DNA of 64,000 nt from Pelobates cultripes. Taxonomy: Eukaryota > Chordata > Amphibia > Anura > Pelobatidae. The DNA is taken from the NCBI GenBank assembly GCA_933207985.1, contig OW240917.1:95980356-96044355 (forward strand). The letters are read 5' to 3'. Positions within the stretch are counted from its first letter, which is position 1; every line of letters starts with the position of its first letter. Below are positions 25,663 to 37,500 of the stretch, piece after piece. Made by a program: the position numbers and the translations under genes. The notes beneath the pieces were generated by a model, which was not told the DNA's origin, did not search any database, and was given only the letters and a program-made list of their open reading frames with translations.

Positions 25663-26457
25663 CTAGTTTAAATACATCCTAGCAAAACCTCTGAACTGCT
25701 CACTGAGAACATTTGTTCCCTTTTGAGAAAGATGCAAACCATCTTTTTTGTACAGTTTATTTCCATTCCAAACAGAGCTACCATGAGAAATAAAGCCAAA
25801 TCCTTGCTCCCGACACCATTCACCAAGCCACAAATTAAAGTCCCTAATACGCATCCGCCTGTCGTTCTGAGTGTTATGCACAGGCAGAACTTCAGAGAAT
25901 GACAGTGTGGAAGCAACCTGCCGTATATCATTGGCAAAAACACTAAAAACTTCCTTAACCTCTGAAACCTCATTGGAAGCCAAGTCATTTATCCCTAGAT
26001 GGACAAGTACATCCAATTCCCCTTCCTGCTTTTCTCGCTTAACAATATTACAGATACGTCTCCTGTCTCTGTGAGCAGTAGCTCCGGGAAGACACCTCAC
26101 AAGACCACCATTGTCCATCTCCACACCTCTTATGATGGAATCCCCCAACAACAACTGCTTTCTGTTAGGCCTCACCATAGTCTCCAAGCCTTTCTCCACA
26201 ACACCATTAGCCTCAGTGTCTGCGCCTGTCTCCACAACACCACTAGCCTCAGTGCCTCTCTCCACAACACCACTAGCCTCAGTGCCTCTCTCCACAATAC
26301 CACTACCCTCAGTGCCTCTCTCTATAACACCATTACACTCTGAAAGTGCAGAAAATGAAATATGTAGAGCAACAGACTGTGCAATATGCCTTTTATCCAC
26401 AACCCTAAGTCTACCAGATCCTACAGTAATCCATCTGCCATTCCTAGTATGTCAGGT
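25663..26457 (-). pseudogene. CR1 ORF1 protein with SGNH-hydrolase (esterase) domain, 5' end missing
   Basis: The frame runs from about 26457, where RNGRWITVGSGR is visible, to a stop at 25663. It holds LLLGDSIIRGV (block I with the nucleophile serine), VHLGINDL (block III) and DGLHLSQKG (block V Asp/His), so the esterase triad appears complete. CR1 and L2 ORF1 proteins carry such a domain next to zinc-knuckle or PHD-like regions. The N-terminal part is absent here. A stretch of four imperfect 10-residue units (GVVERGTEAS type) precedes the esterase and reflects a 30-bp repeat at 26200-26340. The beginning is cut by unrelated sequence at 26460, so I treat it as truncated. The remaining frame has no internal stop. 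Confidence 0.75.
26200..26340. repeat. 30-bp tandem repeat inside CR1 ORF1
   Basis: Four to five imperfect 30-bp units resembling ACCACTAGCCTCAGTGCCTC plus TCTCCACAAC are arrayed head to tail. They keep the reading frame and add ten residues each. Confidence 0.85.
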
Positions 26458-26460
26458 AGT

Positions 26461-26990
26461 TGTTCGTCATGCAGGTGGTCGATGAACTGGTGAGCATGTC
26501 TGTCCCCCCCTCCGCTTAAGTAGGGGTGCTTATTATGGTGTCGCCGTCTTGGAGCCTTAGCCATTGGAGGAGGCTGAGTGCTCGGGGGCCGCTTGTGTGG
26601 TGAGTTGCAGCCCGGTGTTGGCGAAGAGAGTGCTTGCAATGCACGGTTTAGTTTTGCCCAGAAATCTTCGACGATTCTATCGAGTGTGGTTACTTGCGAG
26701 GTCTGGGTTAAACCCAGAACCCACATGGTGTCTGCCATATTGTTTTGGTTGCTTTGTTTCCCGCTTTGGGAGGCCATCAAGTGGATGTGCATATCTCCGC
26801 CAAGTAGCCTCCCAGACTGGGATATCCCCCACCGGTCCAGAGGGGATGGGTTCTGGGGCTCTGTGAGGTGATTTTTTCCGCTGTCTGGGTGTTCCCCATT
26901 GTGAGATCGGCCGTTTCTCCGGGGCTCACCAGGCCGCAGGTCAGTCATCCTGCCCTCTGGGATTGTGTACACGTATAGTTCGTTTTTGCT
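26461..26990 (-). pseudogene. Repeat-derived ORF of unknown origin upstream of the CR1 element
   Basis: A minus-strand frame (26972-26421) encodes about 180 residues with MADTMWVLGL, a Pro-rich segment and KAPRRRHHNKH. The DNA is GC-richer than its surroundings and resembles the 5' part of a retroelement more than a host exon. I do not recognise a domain. It could be 5' sequence of another LINE placed next to the CR1 copy, or part of a chimeric CR1 5' end. The last residues of this frame overlap the CR1 ORF1 start in another frame. Confidence 0.35.
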
Positions 26991-28975
26991 GCTTATATTG
27001 GACTCTGGTACTGCCAGAGAGATTGATTTGCCGACTTAGTGTTTTATTTCCACGGGTTTTAAACAGAAAATACTCTATTTATTTCTGATTAGTCCAGAGC
27101 TCATGCGATACACATCTGTATCAAAATTCAAATTAATTAATATTGACTCGTTCATAAATTATCCTGTTAATAGTTGTAATAAAACTGACCCACTCAATAA
27201 GTTTTTGGCGAAAGTGTTCATGTTGTCTTTCAATGTCACAATTTATATTGATACGGCATGCAATGTGTCCTTGCTTGTCCGTTTATATTGCATTTGCTTC
27301 ATTTACAACGTACACTGTTGGATTTTTTTATTCTGCTGTATTAGTCAAATGTCCAATATAAACTGCTATTGAGTATATAAAGGGAGTTTTACAGAAATGA
27401 TAAATTAGAAGAAAATGCTGTTTAATACTATGTTGATAGAATATATATCCCTAACCCTCAGGTTATTATTAGACTATATATATATCTATATATATATATA
27501 TATATATATACATGACATTGCTCATGTAATCTTTTTTTCCGTCTCTGTCAAATATACTAATATACTACTTAATAAAGATTTGATCTGTCTGTCTGTCCAT
27601 GAACAAGAGTGTTTTGCAAAAGGGTTACAAATCTTTAGCTGAACTTGATTAAAGCTAATAAAAAAATAGCTTCCACAGATGAATGAATAGTTTATTAGCT
27701 GCTGCAACAGCATGAGTTTAAATCACAGATTCATAGCGGCATACATTTTTTTTCTTATCCAAGTTGTCATATCAATATTTTTTCTAGATATTTTTTACAT
27801 TTTAGAGGTCAGTGGTTGTTTATATCTAGAAGTGAAGTAACTTCATAAAAAGCATTGAATAATGCTTTTCTCCCCACGGTGCACTGAAATTATCCTCAAC
27901 TGCCCAAGACATTTTGTTACAAATTTAGAGTGAATTGTTCTGAATTGCTTTTTTGGGGGCTTTTTTTTAATAGCATTTCTAGAACATTCACTTTTGAATG
28001 ACAAATGCAAAAATAATTGCAAAGTATTTTCAAAATTTAAACAGTATATCCTCATGAACAATATTAGTATAAAATGATTTAACTATTAAAGATATCTAAG
28101 GATATATTTAGATTTCCCTTGTATCTGGTACATCCTCAGATAAAGAGGATATAATTACCCAACTCTAGACTACTAATAGATATATAGAATCCTGGAAGAA
28201 TGAAAGATCAAGTTGAATAGTAGTAATCACAATGTGTCATGTACTGGTACCATTGTGAGTTTTCATAAATAGCTTTGATATAAGCTAGTTTCACATTTTA
28301 TCTGTCTATATCTTCTAAAATAGAAGATTGGTCCTACTGCTCTATGCAATTTCATTTTTCTCTAGAAATGGTATGCCTTTCCTTTCCCATAAACTTTTAT
28401 GAAGAATGCCAAAGGCTTTAACTATTCTGCTGGAAATTACACATTAGTTTTCAGGTACTGTGTGTGGATTTGTTCACTGTCAGGAGTACATGAACTCTGG
28501 TATCAATTGGTGACAGATATTGCCTGGGGCCGGCCAATATGATTTACAGCCACTCACCGATCACAGAGAGCTTCAGAGATAGCAGGTTGCTGCTTTCCTT
28601 ACATCTACCTAATTTTAAAAATTCCTGCAGGCTCCATAAATGCTCTTATACCCATCATAAGAATTTTAATTTATATTGATTCAATAAAATGTGAGTACAA
28701 GGCAAATATCATACATTAATTTAAAATATGTGCAAAGTATGTTCCTGGTTAAAACTAACCTGTTATATATAATTGGACAATCGAATACTTTTAGTGAGCA
28801 AAGACTTAAAAAATAATCAATAGAAATGTATGTTTTACTTGTCAGTATAATGAGGTTATATGACTTTATGTGACAGAGAAATGCATTTTTGGGGTAATAC
28901 TGCAAATCTCTGAATTTGTAATGAATCTGATCACTCTGAATCATTGAGCTATTCTAAGCTGCTATATCTAACTAT
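26991..28975. other. AT-rich DNA, no gene seen
   Basis: A (TA)n run lies at about 27474-27511. No supported frame or element was found. Confidence 0.5.
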
Positions 28976-29547
28976 TAATAACCCTCCACATTTAGGGGGA
29001 AAGAGAACCCGGAAGCAGCGAACGCAACCTGACCACCAGCCATGACCAACGCTATATCTTGTTAATTGTATTCCTGTTCTGAATTAGCTCTGTTATCTTA
29101 ATTTCTTTTTTCTTTCTCTCTCTTGCCTCACCACTCCGCAAGCAACACTAGCCATGACTTGGCACAAACCACACTCACAGCCCAAACCCCAGGATGGCCC
29201 ACGATGTCCGTAATAGAGCCCGGATGGAAACTAACCTCCCCCCCCCCGAGTCACCCTAGATCAGGGGACATTATTCTACCTGCTACAACGCTAGGTACCT
29301 AACTTACTAACGATGCTGTCACTGATAGCCTCACATGACTCACACATATGACAGCATGACATAATACATGCCAGGGATGGACTGCTAACAGACTAGCCCA
29401 TAATAGCACATAGATCAAGCTCTCACCCACCTACGAGGTACCTACACCGAACTAGACCAACAGAAACCATACATAGTAAAAGAGGCCTGCCAATGTTGAA
29501 TGTTTATAACTGCTGATGTAATACTGTTATTCCTTATCTCAACACAC
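28976..29547 (+). repeat. Possible LINE 3' UTR, left part, interrupted by a hAT insertion
   Basis: The CA-rich, coding-free segment (GGAAACTAACCTCCCCCCCC and so on) runs into TTCCTTATCTCAACACAC. It continues beyond the hAT element at 31118 into a segment with TCAATAAAACAAAGATTGAC, an AATAAA-containing tail. The layout suggests an L1-like 3' UTR, but no coding part confirms the family. Confidence 0.35.
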
Positions 29548-30141
29548 CAGGCCCGGACTGGCCATCGGGCATACCGGGCAAATGCCCGGTGGGCCACGAT
29601 GGCCGTGGGCCGAGGCTGGCAGGGAGATCACAGGATCACAGGATCTCCCCGGCCGGCCCCTACATGGCCAGCGCTATCCGAGCGCCAGCCCTGCTATGTG
29701 CCTCCATGGGCCGGTGGGGAGATCAAAGATCTCCCTCACCAGCCCAGAGGCAGGGAGATGCGGCTGCAGGCTGGGGAGGGAGGCAAGAGAGAGGACCCGG
29801 CAGAGCTCTAACAAGCAGCTCCGCCGGGTCCTCTCACGGGATTCTGAGCGTTGCCGCGGTTACCACGGCAATGCTCAGCTCTCGCGAGAGTGAACTCTAG
29901 CCTGCAGGCTAGAGTTAACTCTCACCACTAGGACCACCAGGGAATGCAGCATGGTCCCCCCTCAAGGCAGAATGGCTACCCCCCCTCCTGGGCTAAAGGT
30001 AAGAATGGAGGGAGATGGAGGGGGGGGACATAACTTTTATTCAGACACACACAGCACCCCCAGACACACGCAGCACCTCCAGACACACACAGACAAACAC
30101 AGCACCCCCAGACACACAGCACCCTCACTCCCACACATATG

Positions 30142-30186
<45 letters not shown>

Positions 30187-30326
30187 ACCCTCAGTTAACA
30201 GACAAAGAAAATTAGAAACCTAGAATGTGACGGCAGATAAAAACACCCTCACACACAGCACCCCTCTTACACAAACACACTGCACACCTCACACATACAA
30301 TACGTCCAAATATTATATATATATAA

Positions 30327-30358
<32 letters not shown>

Positions 30359-31117
30359 TACAGCACCCCTCACACTGCACCACTACACACATTACTCTCC
30401 AGATACACGCTAGATCCCTTACCCTATATGCACTCGTAATCTTCTACACACACACACACACACACACACACTCTTCTATACACACTCTGGGTGCTTTACA
30501 CACTAGATCTCTTACACACACACACTGCACCACCTACACACACACTACATTCCTTGTAAGCAAACACATACAACATTCTCTAAACACACCCTCTCTACAA
30601 CCCCTACACACACTACATCACCTATACACACACACTACTGCCCGTATGCACAAACTCGCTACATCCCCTATAACAATATGCCCCTATACACGCATTCTCT
30701 ACAGCCCCTAGCCACACATATTACACCACAAAATTGACCTATTTACACAATACCACACCACACTCTACACACAGGCAATCCCACAAGCATCCGCCAAACA
30801 CATGCACCATACACTTTCCTGGCCCTTTTGTCCTCTGGTATCCCACTTGTGGAGACACCAAAGACAATTTAAAAACAAACACAGCGCAAGCATGTTATTA
30901 CATTTGCTTGCGCTGCGCAGAACAAATTCAGGGCCTTTTTCTAATGCTAGAGCTCTTCAGCGGGGCTCTGCGCATTGAACCAACATGCTCACTTTCAGAA
31001 GGGGCGTACTTGTCATTAGTGATGACAAAAAACACCCTCTCTGGCCGCGCCCCCTTCTTGGGGGGCCGCTCTAATTGAAAAATGCCGTTGCCTAATTTTT
31101 TTCCCAGTCCGGCCCTG
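29548..31117. mobile_element. Non-autonomous hAT-type transposon with microsatellite interior
   Basis: A perfect 8-bp duplication, CAACACAC, flanks the element (29540-29547 and 31118-31125). The left end CAGGCCCGGACTGG and the inverted right end CAGGGCCGGACTGG match at 13 of 14 positions. The left arm is GC-rich and contains the palindrome GAACTCTAGCCTGCAGGCTAGAGTT-type hairpin at about 29891-29918. The centre (30040-30800) is CA-rich simple sequence with (TA)n at about 30150-30180. It also holds a short CR1 3'-end insertion at about 30210-30240. No transposase is encoded. Three overlapping plus-strand frames at 29500-29900 are artefacts of GC-rich sequence. Confidence 0.9.
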
Positions 31118-31190
31118 CAACACACCATCTGAAACTAATAAGCTTGTAAACTTTCCTCAATAAAACAAAGATTGACAAAAATATTAAATG
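31118..31190 (+). repeat. Right part of the interrupted LINE-like 3' UTR, AATAAA tail
   Basis: TCCTCAATAAAACAAAGATTGAC follows the second copy of CAACACAC. It includes a polyadenylation signal at about 31160. Confidence 0.4.
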
Positions 31191-33485
31191 AAAAAAATGA
31201 TTAATAAATCACAGGATTTGTTTTGATCATATTAAACACATATGCAAATATATGTCCAAGTCACTGGCGGAAAATCTGCTTAATTGAAGGCATTATATAA
31301 GGAATTTGCACTACACTTGTCTAAGAAGAACTTACTAATATTAAACAGCTACCTTATAGCTGTGTTCCACTTGTTCTAGGGGTACGTATTCTAAAGATGT
31401 TTGGAATCTGAAATCAAACGTAGAAAGTCTGATTTCCTGTTTGAACAGATTAAGCAGTATAGGGAATTGTCCCAGTAGATTTAGTTACTAGTTTAAATGT
31501 AAATTTACAATTTTTGTGTTAGATAACATCTTTACAATATAAACATTGAAGTAATATAAGCAGTAATGTAAAATAAACAACCATCACTAAAATACAAACA
31601 GTTGCATTCCAATTTACACCCTGTAGTAAAAAGTGAACAACTTCCATGTTGTATTAGAATATTGTATTAGGTTTCAGAATTGTTTGCGGGTGATTCACCT
31701 ACTCTGCTTGTGATTTGCATATTGAAGTAAATACTTCTGTAGTTTACTCACAATTCACATTAAATGGTAAACTTGAAATTTTACTTGTATTTTTTTTCAC
31801 ACTTTACACTTCAGTTATTTGGATAATCGCTACATGTGGTTTGCTTGGTTTCTGCTCAAAATTATTGTGCATTCACAAGAGCCTGACAAGAAAGGAGGCT
31901 TCAAGGTGCAGTAGAGAAATCAGCAACAGCAGCAAGATTTAGATAGATGGAGTCTGCTAGCATTATGAACATCTTTTTGGAAGGTATGTTTAATTGCTGG
32001 GGATGATGGCTGATGAAGGTTGCCTCAAATGAATGTAGATGGGTGAGGATGCATAGCTGAATGATCACGTTGAGGAGCATCACCCTTTTTATGTATATCC
32101 AAGCATTCCTCCACCAGTAGCAACATCCATCCAGTAGTGCTAATATTGTATAATTTCCGAAGCCTCTGATAAGCCTTATGTGTTTATCTCCTTAGCTTTT
32201 ACTACAGCATGGAGTTTTAGACGATTGCATAGGAGATTTCCTCAACTTTTACTCATATTTGTTTAGTTAAATACCAAAAACACACAGATAGATATATAGA
32301 TAGAGTAAGCACTCTTGAGTGACAAGAACCATGAGAGGGCACAGGGAAACAGGAAAGAGAGAGAGTGAGTGTGTGTACACGCATACCAAAAGAGTAGTGG
32401 TGGAGAAAAAAGTGTGGATGAAAACCCCTTCCACCTGAAGTAAGTGGACAGTTAATACATTGCTAAACCAAATACACACACCAGTCAAGCCATAAGACTT
32501 GCTTTTCCCACAGAAATCTCACTTTAACAGTGCTCTCACTACTGCAAGGGATTCTTGGTAGGCATATGCAAAGAACCAACAATAATATACATATAATATA
32601 CAGCAAACACATACTCAAAGGAATCCATGTATAAATTGGAATTGAGACAAAAATGGAGTATGTGTTTCAATACTAGATTGTTTCAATTCACGTATTCAAA
32701 ATATGAAAAATAACATCTGTAGCTCTGGGATATCTCAATAATACATCCATATTTAGGCATTCTGCTGATGTCTAATTTATTTTGGCCCATGTTTGTTTTA
32801 ATTTATTCAGGAGGACATACTGCCAAGTCATGGATGTTTGGAGATCAAAATATTCACTGATCTAGTGGCTGGAATGTGTGAACTTAAAGGCAAATGTGGA
32901 CATTCTTGAATATGTGGCAAAGATTTTTGGAACAGTTAACTTTTAAGTTGGGACCAGATGTTACTCGACCTATTTACTTTGTCACTGAGGAGGACTCTCA
33001 AATATTCTGCTGACACGCAAGGGTCAATTATCACAAGATTGACAGTTTTTAAGAGTTTCTGATGTTTTTAATTCATGTCAATGTGTGGTTTCTCTGAATA
33101 TAAGTTATTTGGAAAATGATGTGAAATGTATAAAACTGCCTTCTGCTATTGATAAATGTCAAAGGAAAAAACATAGCTTTGGCTTGTTAATAAATAAGGT
33201 AAGAGCTGTAATCCTCATGACCGGCTTGCTAGGTCAACAACGTAGTCTTCATCTGGGTTTACATTGGTGATAGCAAAGTGTTTGCAACAATTTTAGACAC
33301 AATATTTTTACATCCGTGACATATGTTGTAAGATGTCCTCCCTGTGTTCCCTTTTCCAAGATAATTAGTTTGTAGCGGTTCAAAAGAAAATGTACTTTTC
33401 TCATTCGGGCATTGCATTCTATCTGAAAGCAGCAATGTGACTTATTCGTAGGACTCCCCTAAAAAGTTTGCAATTGATGGATTAG
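31191..33485. other. AT-rich DNA, no gene seen
   Basis: Small frames on both strands (for example 31715-31942 and 32267-32488) have no motif. No transposon end was recognised. Confidence 0.5.
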
Positions 33486-33489
33486 TACT

Positions 33490-34225
33490 AAAAAAAAAAG
33501 TACTTGGGCATTTCAGAAATTTTCGTTTCGTACGAATGTATTCGTCCGAAAAAAAAAATACTTTAGTCAGAACCGAATTTCGTCAATTCTTTCATTCGTT
33601 TTCGTACGATATTCGGTAGTATTTTCGTTTCGGCTAAACTTGTTCGTTCATTCGGCGCGATTTAATTGAGCCAAATGAATTGAATACATAAAACTATGTT
33701 CCCTAATCCCTAAATACCGAATAGCTTCAACCGAACTCAGTAAAACCATTCGTTTCAAATGTTGTACATTGCTAACAACATGGCATTGATTGAATTGTAT
33801 TACGCTTAAAACTCCCGAACCGTCAAATGCACGAACGCTGGCATTCGCATGAAAATGTATTGGCGCTATTAGTAAATTACCGAACACCATTCACTATAGT
33901 CATTCGTATGTCGAATGGTATTGCAAATACAATGCAATCATAAAAGTCAGTTCCCTAATCCCTAAATAGCGAATAGCCTCAAGTGAACGCAGTAAAACCA
34001 TTCATTCGTTTACATTTTCGTACATTGATCTCCCAACACATGGCATTGAACAATGTTCTAATCTATTTACGCCTAAAACTCCCGAACAAATTCCCGAACC
34101 GTCAAATGCACGAACACTGCCGTTCGCATGAAAATGTATTGGCACTATTAGTAAACTACCGAACACCACTTACAATAGTCATTCGCATGTCGAATGACAT
34201 TGCAAATGCAATGCATTGCTTTTGC
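33490..34225. repeat. TTCG/CGAA-rich repeat with a ~250-bp tandem duplication
   Basis: The segment is dense in TTCG, CGAA and palindromic TTTCGTACGAA. A unit starting GTTCCCTAATCCCTAAATA (first copy about 33699-33948) is repeated at about 33949-34223. The units share GTCAAATGCACGAAC, GCATGAAAATGTATTGGC and TAGTCATTCG. The copies differ by scattered substitutions and small insertions. Similar CCGAAC/GTTCGG-rich stretches occur in the LTR-like elements at 38763-42200 and 51900-52310. This piece may therefore be LTR-derived. Confidence 0.75.
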
Positions 34226-34512
34226 TTAGTTTCTTGGGCTCATGAATCATCATGCTTCCCTGACAGGTGGTACTGGCAACACAGTATCATTTTATAAGGG
34301 AGTGGGAAAGAAGTAGTAGCCAATTAAATAGGCTTTTACATACTGCCAGTCAAAACTGTAGAAAAAAAAAGTATCAACTCAAGGCAGTCCTTCAATGCAA
34401 AATCTATCCAGATTTTCTATAGGCCAGCCATTCAGCCATTTTGGAGCTCAGCCAGCCCACCACCCTGTCAGCCATTTTAGGCACTTGAACACTGAGCTTG
34501 CCAGAAGTGGCC

Positions 34513-37500
34513 ATGTCCTCCTCCAGCTCCTCAAGTGAGATAGAAGTCATGGATGTAGTGGAGGGGGGCATTGGCCACTCTGGCCAGGAGATAGGAGAAG
34601 CAAGTGGGAGAAGCAAGCAGAAGCAGAGGCAGCCCAGGATCTTAAAAAGAGCAGATCCTGGGAGGAAGAATAAATATGCAGATAGCTTTCGTGCAGAGGA
34701 GAATACAGTACTGGTAAACAAGCTTTGCCAGTACTACCAATGTATATTTGGGGGAGCAGCCAAAAAGAGTTCCAGAGCACAGAAGGAAAATCGGTGGAGG
34801 AAGATTGTGGCAGCGGTGAATGCTGTTGGAGGGAACAACCGCACCGAGGACGTGGTGAAGAAACGGTAAGTGCACTTATATTCCTAAAAAATAATTTTCT
34901 TTATGCCATGTTTTATTAAAACTTTTTTTTTCCTCCATGTGCTTTTGCTACACACACCCACTAGTGGCAGCTATGCTTTTAAAGTCTTTTAAAAGTGAGG
35001 GTTGGGTCACTTAAGCACATAGAGGGAAAAAACACCATGTGCTTTAAAGGAACACTATAGTGATAGGAATACATGTTTGCATTCCTGTCACTATAACTGT
35101 GAAAACACAGTTTAACCTCCCTCTCAGCAATGTAACTGTAATTAAAGGGACACTCCAGTGCCAGGAGAACAAACCGTGTCCCACCCCTCATCCCAGGGGG
35201 AGACCAATTGCGCATGCGCTGCCGCCGGCGGGGTGAGACCTAATGCGCATGCGCTGCAATGCTGCACATGCACATTAGACCTCCCCATAGGAAAGCATTG
35301 AAAAATGCTTTCCTATGGGGGTTTCAGCGACGCCACTAGAGGAGGAGTTAACCCTGCAAGGTAAATATTGCAGTTTATGAAAACTGCAATATTTATTTAC
35401 AGTTGCAGGGTTAAGGGTAGTGGGAGTTGGCACCCAGAAGTGGTCTGGGTGCTTGGAGTGTCCCTTTAATTACTCATCCTTATAGCAGAGCTGTGCTCTG
35501 CCTCCTTGGCTGCGATCTTCATAATTGAAAAGATCAGCAAATCCAATGCTTGGTCTGGGTGCCTATAGTATCCCTTTAAACATGTCAGTAAACATATATA
35601 TATAGAAACATATTAAAGTAATTAATCAATTACACATGTCATCATGTCATTGCAGTTACTACGACATCAGGCGGATGGTGAAGAGGAAGGTGAAGGCAGC
35701 AGCCGCCTCCAGGAAGACAGGAGGCGGTTCACAAGAACCGGACCTGCTGCCCTATGAAGAGGAGCTCCTGCAGTTCCTGGGAAGAGAAAACCTCCTTGGG
35801 ATTGAGGGGACACCTGGCACTGAAACATCTGAAGGTACGATGTTAAAGGACCACTATAGTGCCAGGAAAACAAACTCGTTTTCCAGGCACTGTAGGGTAA
35901 TTAGGTCCCTCCCCACCCTCGTGGCCCCCTTCCCACTTCAGCCACTTACCTTTCTCCAACCCCTTCAGCCACTTACATTTCTCCAGCGCAGGGCTCCCTC
36001 GGCGCTGGGGAACACTCCTCCCTCTGCCGACGTCAGCTCCGAATGCGCAGCAAGAGCCGTGCACGCATTCAAACCACCCATAGGAAAGCATTACTCAATG
36101 CTTTCCTATGGACGTCCAGCATCTTCTCACTGTGATTTTCACAGTGAGAATCGCGGAAGCGCCTCTAGTGGCTGTCAGTGAGACAGCCACTAGAGGCTGG
36201 ATTAACCCTCAGTGAAACAGCAGTTTATCTAGAACTGCTATGTTTTCAGCTGCAGGCTTTAAACTAGAGGGACCTGGCACCTAGACCACTTCATTGAGTG
36301 GTCCTTTAAATTCATATTTGTTAGTCGAAATGTACATATATCAGTTTGCTTGTGTTAACCTTCCAATGTGTGTTTTCTATGCCATCAGTGCAAGCCCCTC
36401 AATCCCCAGAAGAGGCACCAGGAACTGCAGGAGATGCTGTCTCCACGGAGAGCGGGGCAGCAGGTTCACCTCCTGTCTCCCTGGAAATGCGCCTGGCTTC
36501 ACTTTCCTCTCGTAAGTACTTGCATAGCATTGTTAGATAAATGTTATGTGTGTGTGTGCGTGCGCATTTAAACATACACACACGTATGTGATTTTACTGT
36601 ATATGAAGTTAATTTATCACATACATGTATTTCAGGCCATCCGCAACTTGTCGACGTTTCTTCACCACGTACGAGTGTGGTTTCCCTCCAACAGCCGGCC
36701 ACTGGTGTCCAGGAACAGGGATCCACTGCTGAGCGTAAGTAAAAAATGCTTTAACTGTACACATTTTCTTTGCAGGCATACTAGTTTATGTAACAGGCGG
36801 GGCCGGGTCGACCGCTAAGCATACTAAGCATCTGCCTAGCATGTGCTGGCCAGGGGGCTAAATGTCTGGGTGACCAGCAGGGGTGGGGGGGAGCTCACAT
36901 TGCTCCTCTCCTTCTGTTCACTTTATGTACTGTGGCTGAGTGGACCACGTGTGATCTTATCTACCATCTTCTTGGCCTGACAGGAAGCTGAGTGCAACGA
37001 TCAGCTTCCTGTCATGCAGAAGAAACAGGAGATTCTCTACCTGGGGACGCTCGTCCACGATACATGTAGTGAGATTAGAAGGAAAGGGAGGTGGGCACAA
37101 AGACATGCAAACAGACAGAGAAAGGGCTAGGGGCGACAAAGATGCATAACTATACTTAGACATAATAATAAATTAATAGCATGACTGCATATATCTTATT
37201 TCCAAGTTTAAATAATATTGTTTTACAGATAATAGTAAGCATTGCAACATATGACACATGCTAACAATGTTCTTTCTCTGTTCTCCCCTATAGGTTCTGA
37301 TGGTACTCTCCCCCTGCAAGAGGAGGGTACCATTACCCTAACAGCAGTGGATCCTGAGTCAGAGACATCAGTGGCCGAAGAAATGCCACAACTTCCTCCA
37401 CCATTGGCTGCGCTGTATGCGACGATCCAGGCTCGTCAAGATGAACTGGAGACGTCCATACAGCAGGATAGGGAGAATCAGCGAGAACTATTGCAGAATG

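Larger units (their letters stand above)
22738..26460 (-). mobile_element. CR1-like non-LTR retrotransposon, nearly complete
   Basis: Minus-strand order is ORF1 with an SGNH esterase domain (about 26460-25663), ORF2 endonuclease (about 25600-25077), linker (25004-24341) and reverse transcriptase (24145-22823). A 3' UTR follows, ending at 22745 in CATTCTATGTTTC. That matches the ATTCTATG-type short repeats at which CR1 LINEs terminate. The segment complementary to CATAGAATGTGACGGCAGAT is widespread in amphibian genomes, and a small copy recurs at 30217-30240. ORF2 is broken by stops and frameshifts, although the RT core is open. Confidence 0.85.

Noticed and set aside
29500..29900. Three overlapping 103-codon plus-strand frames
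   Set aside because: They lie in the GC-rich arm of a hAT-type element, differ in frame only and show no protein family.
34498..34512. Upstream TTG start for the Myb gene
   Set aside because: The ATG at 34513 in GTGGCCATGT context is the first normal start codon in the frame.
35843..36181. C-terminal extension of the Myb-domain frame past exon 2
   Set aside because: The added residues come from a MITE inside intron 2; splicing at 35834/36389 keeps the frame and joins unique sequence.
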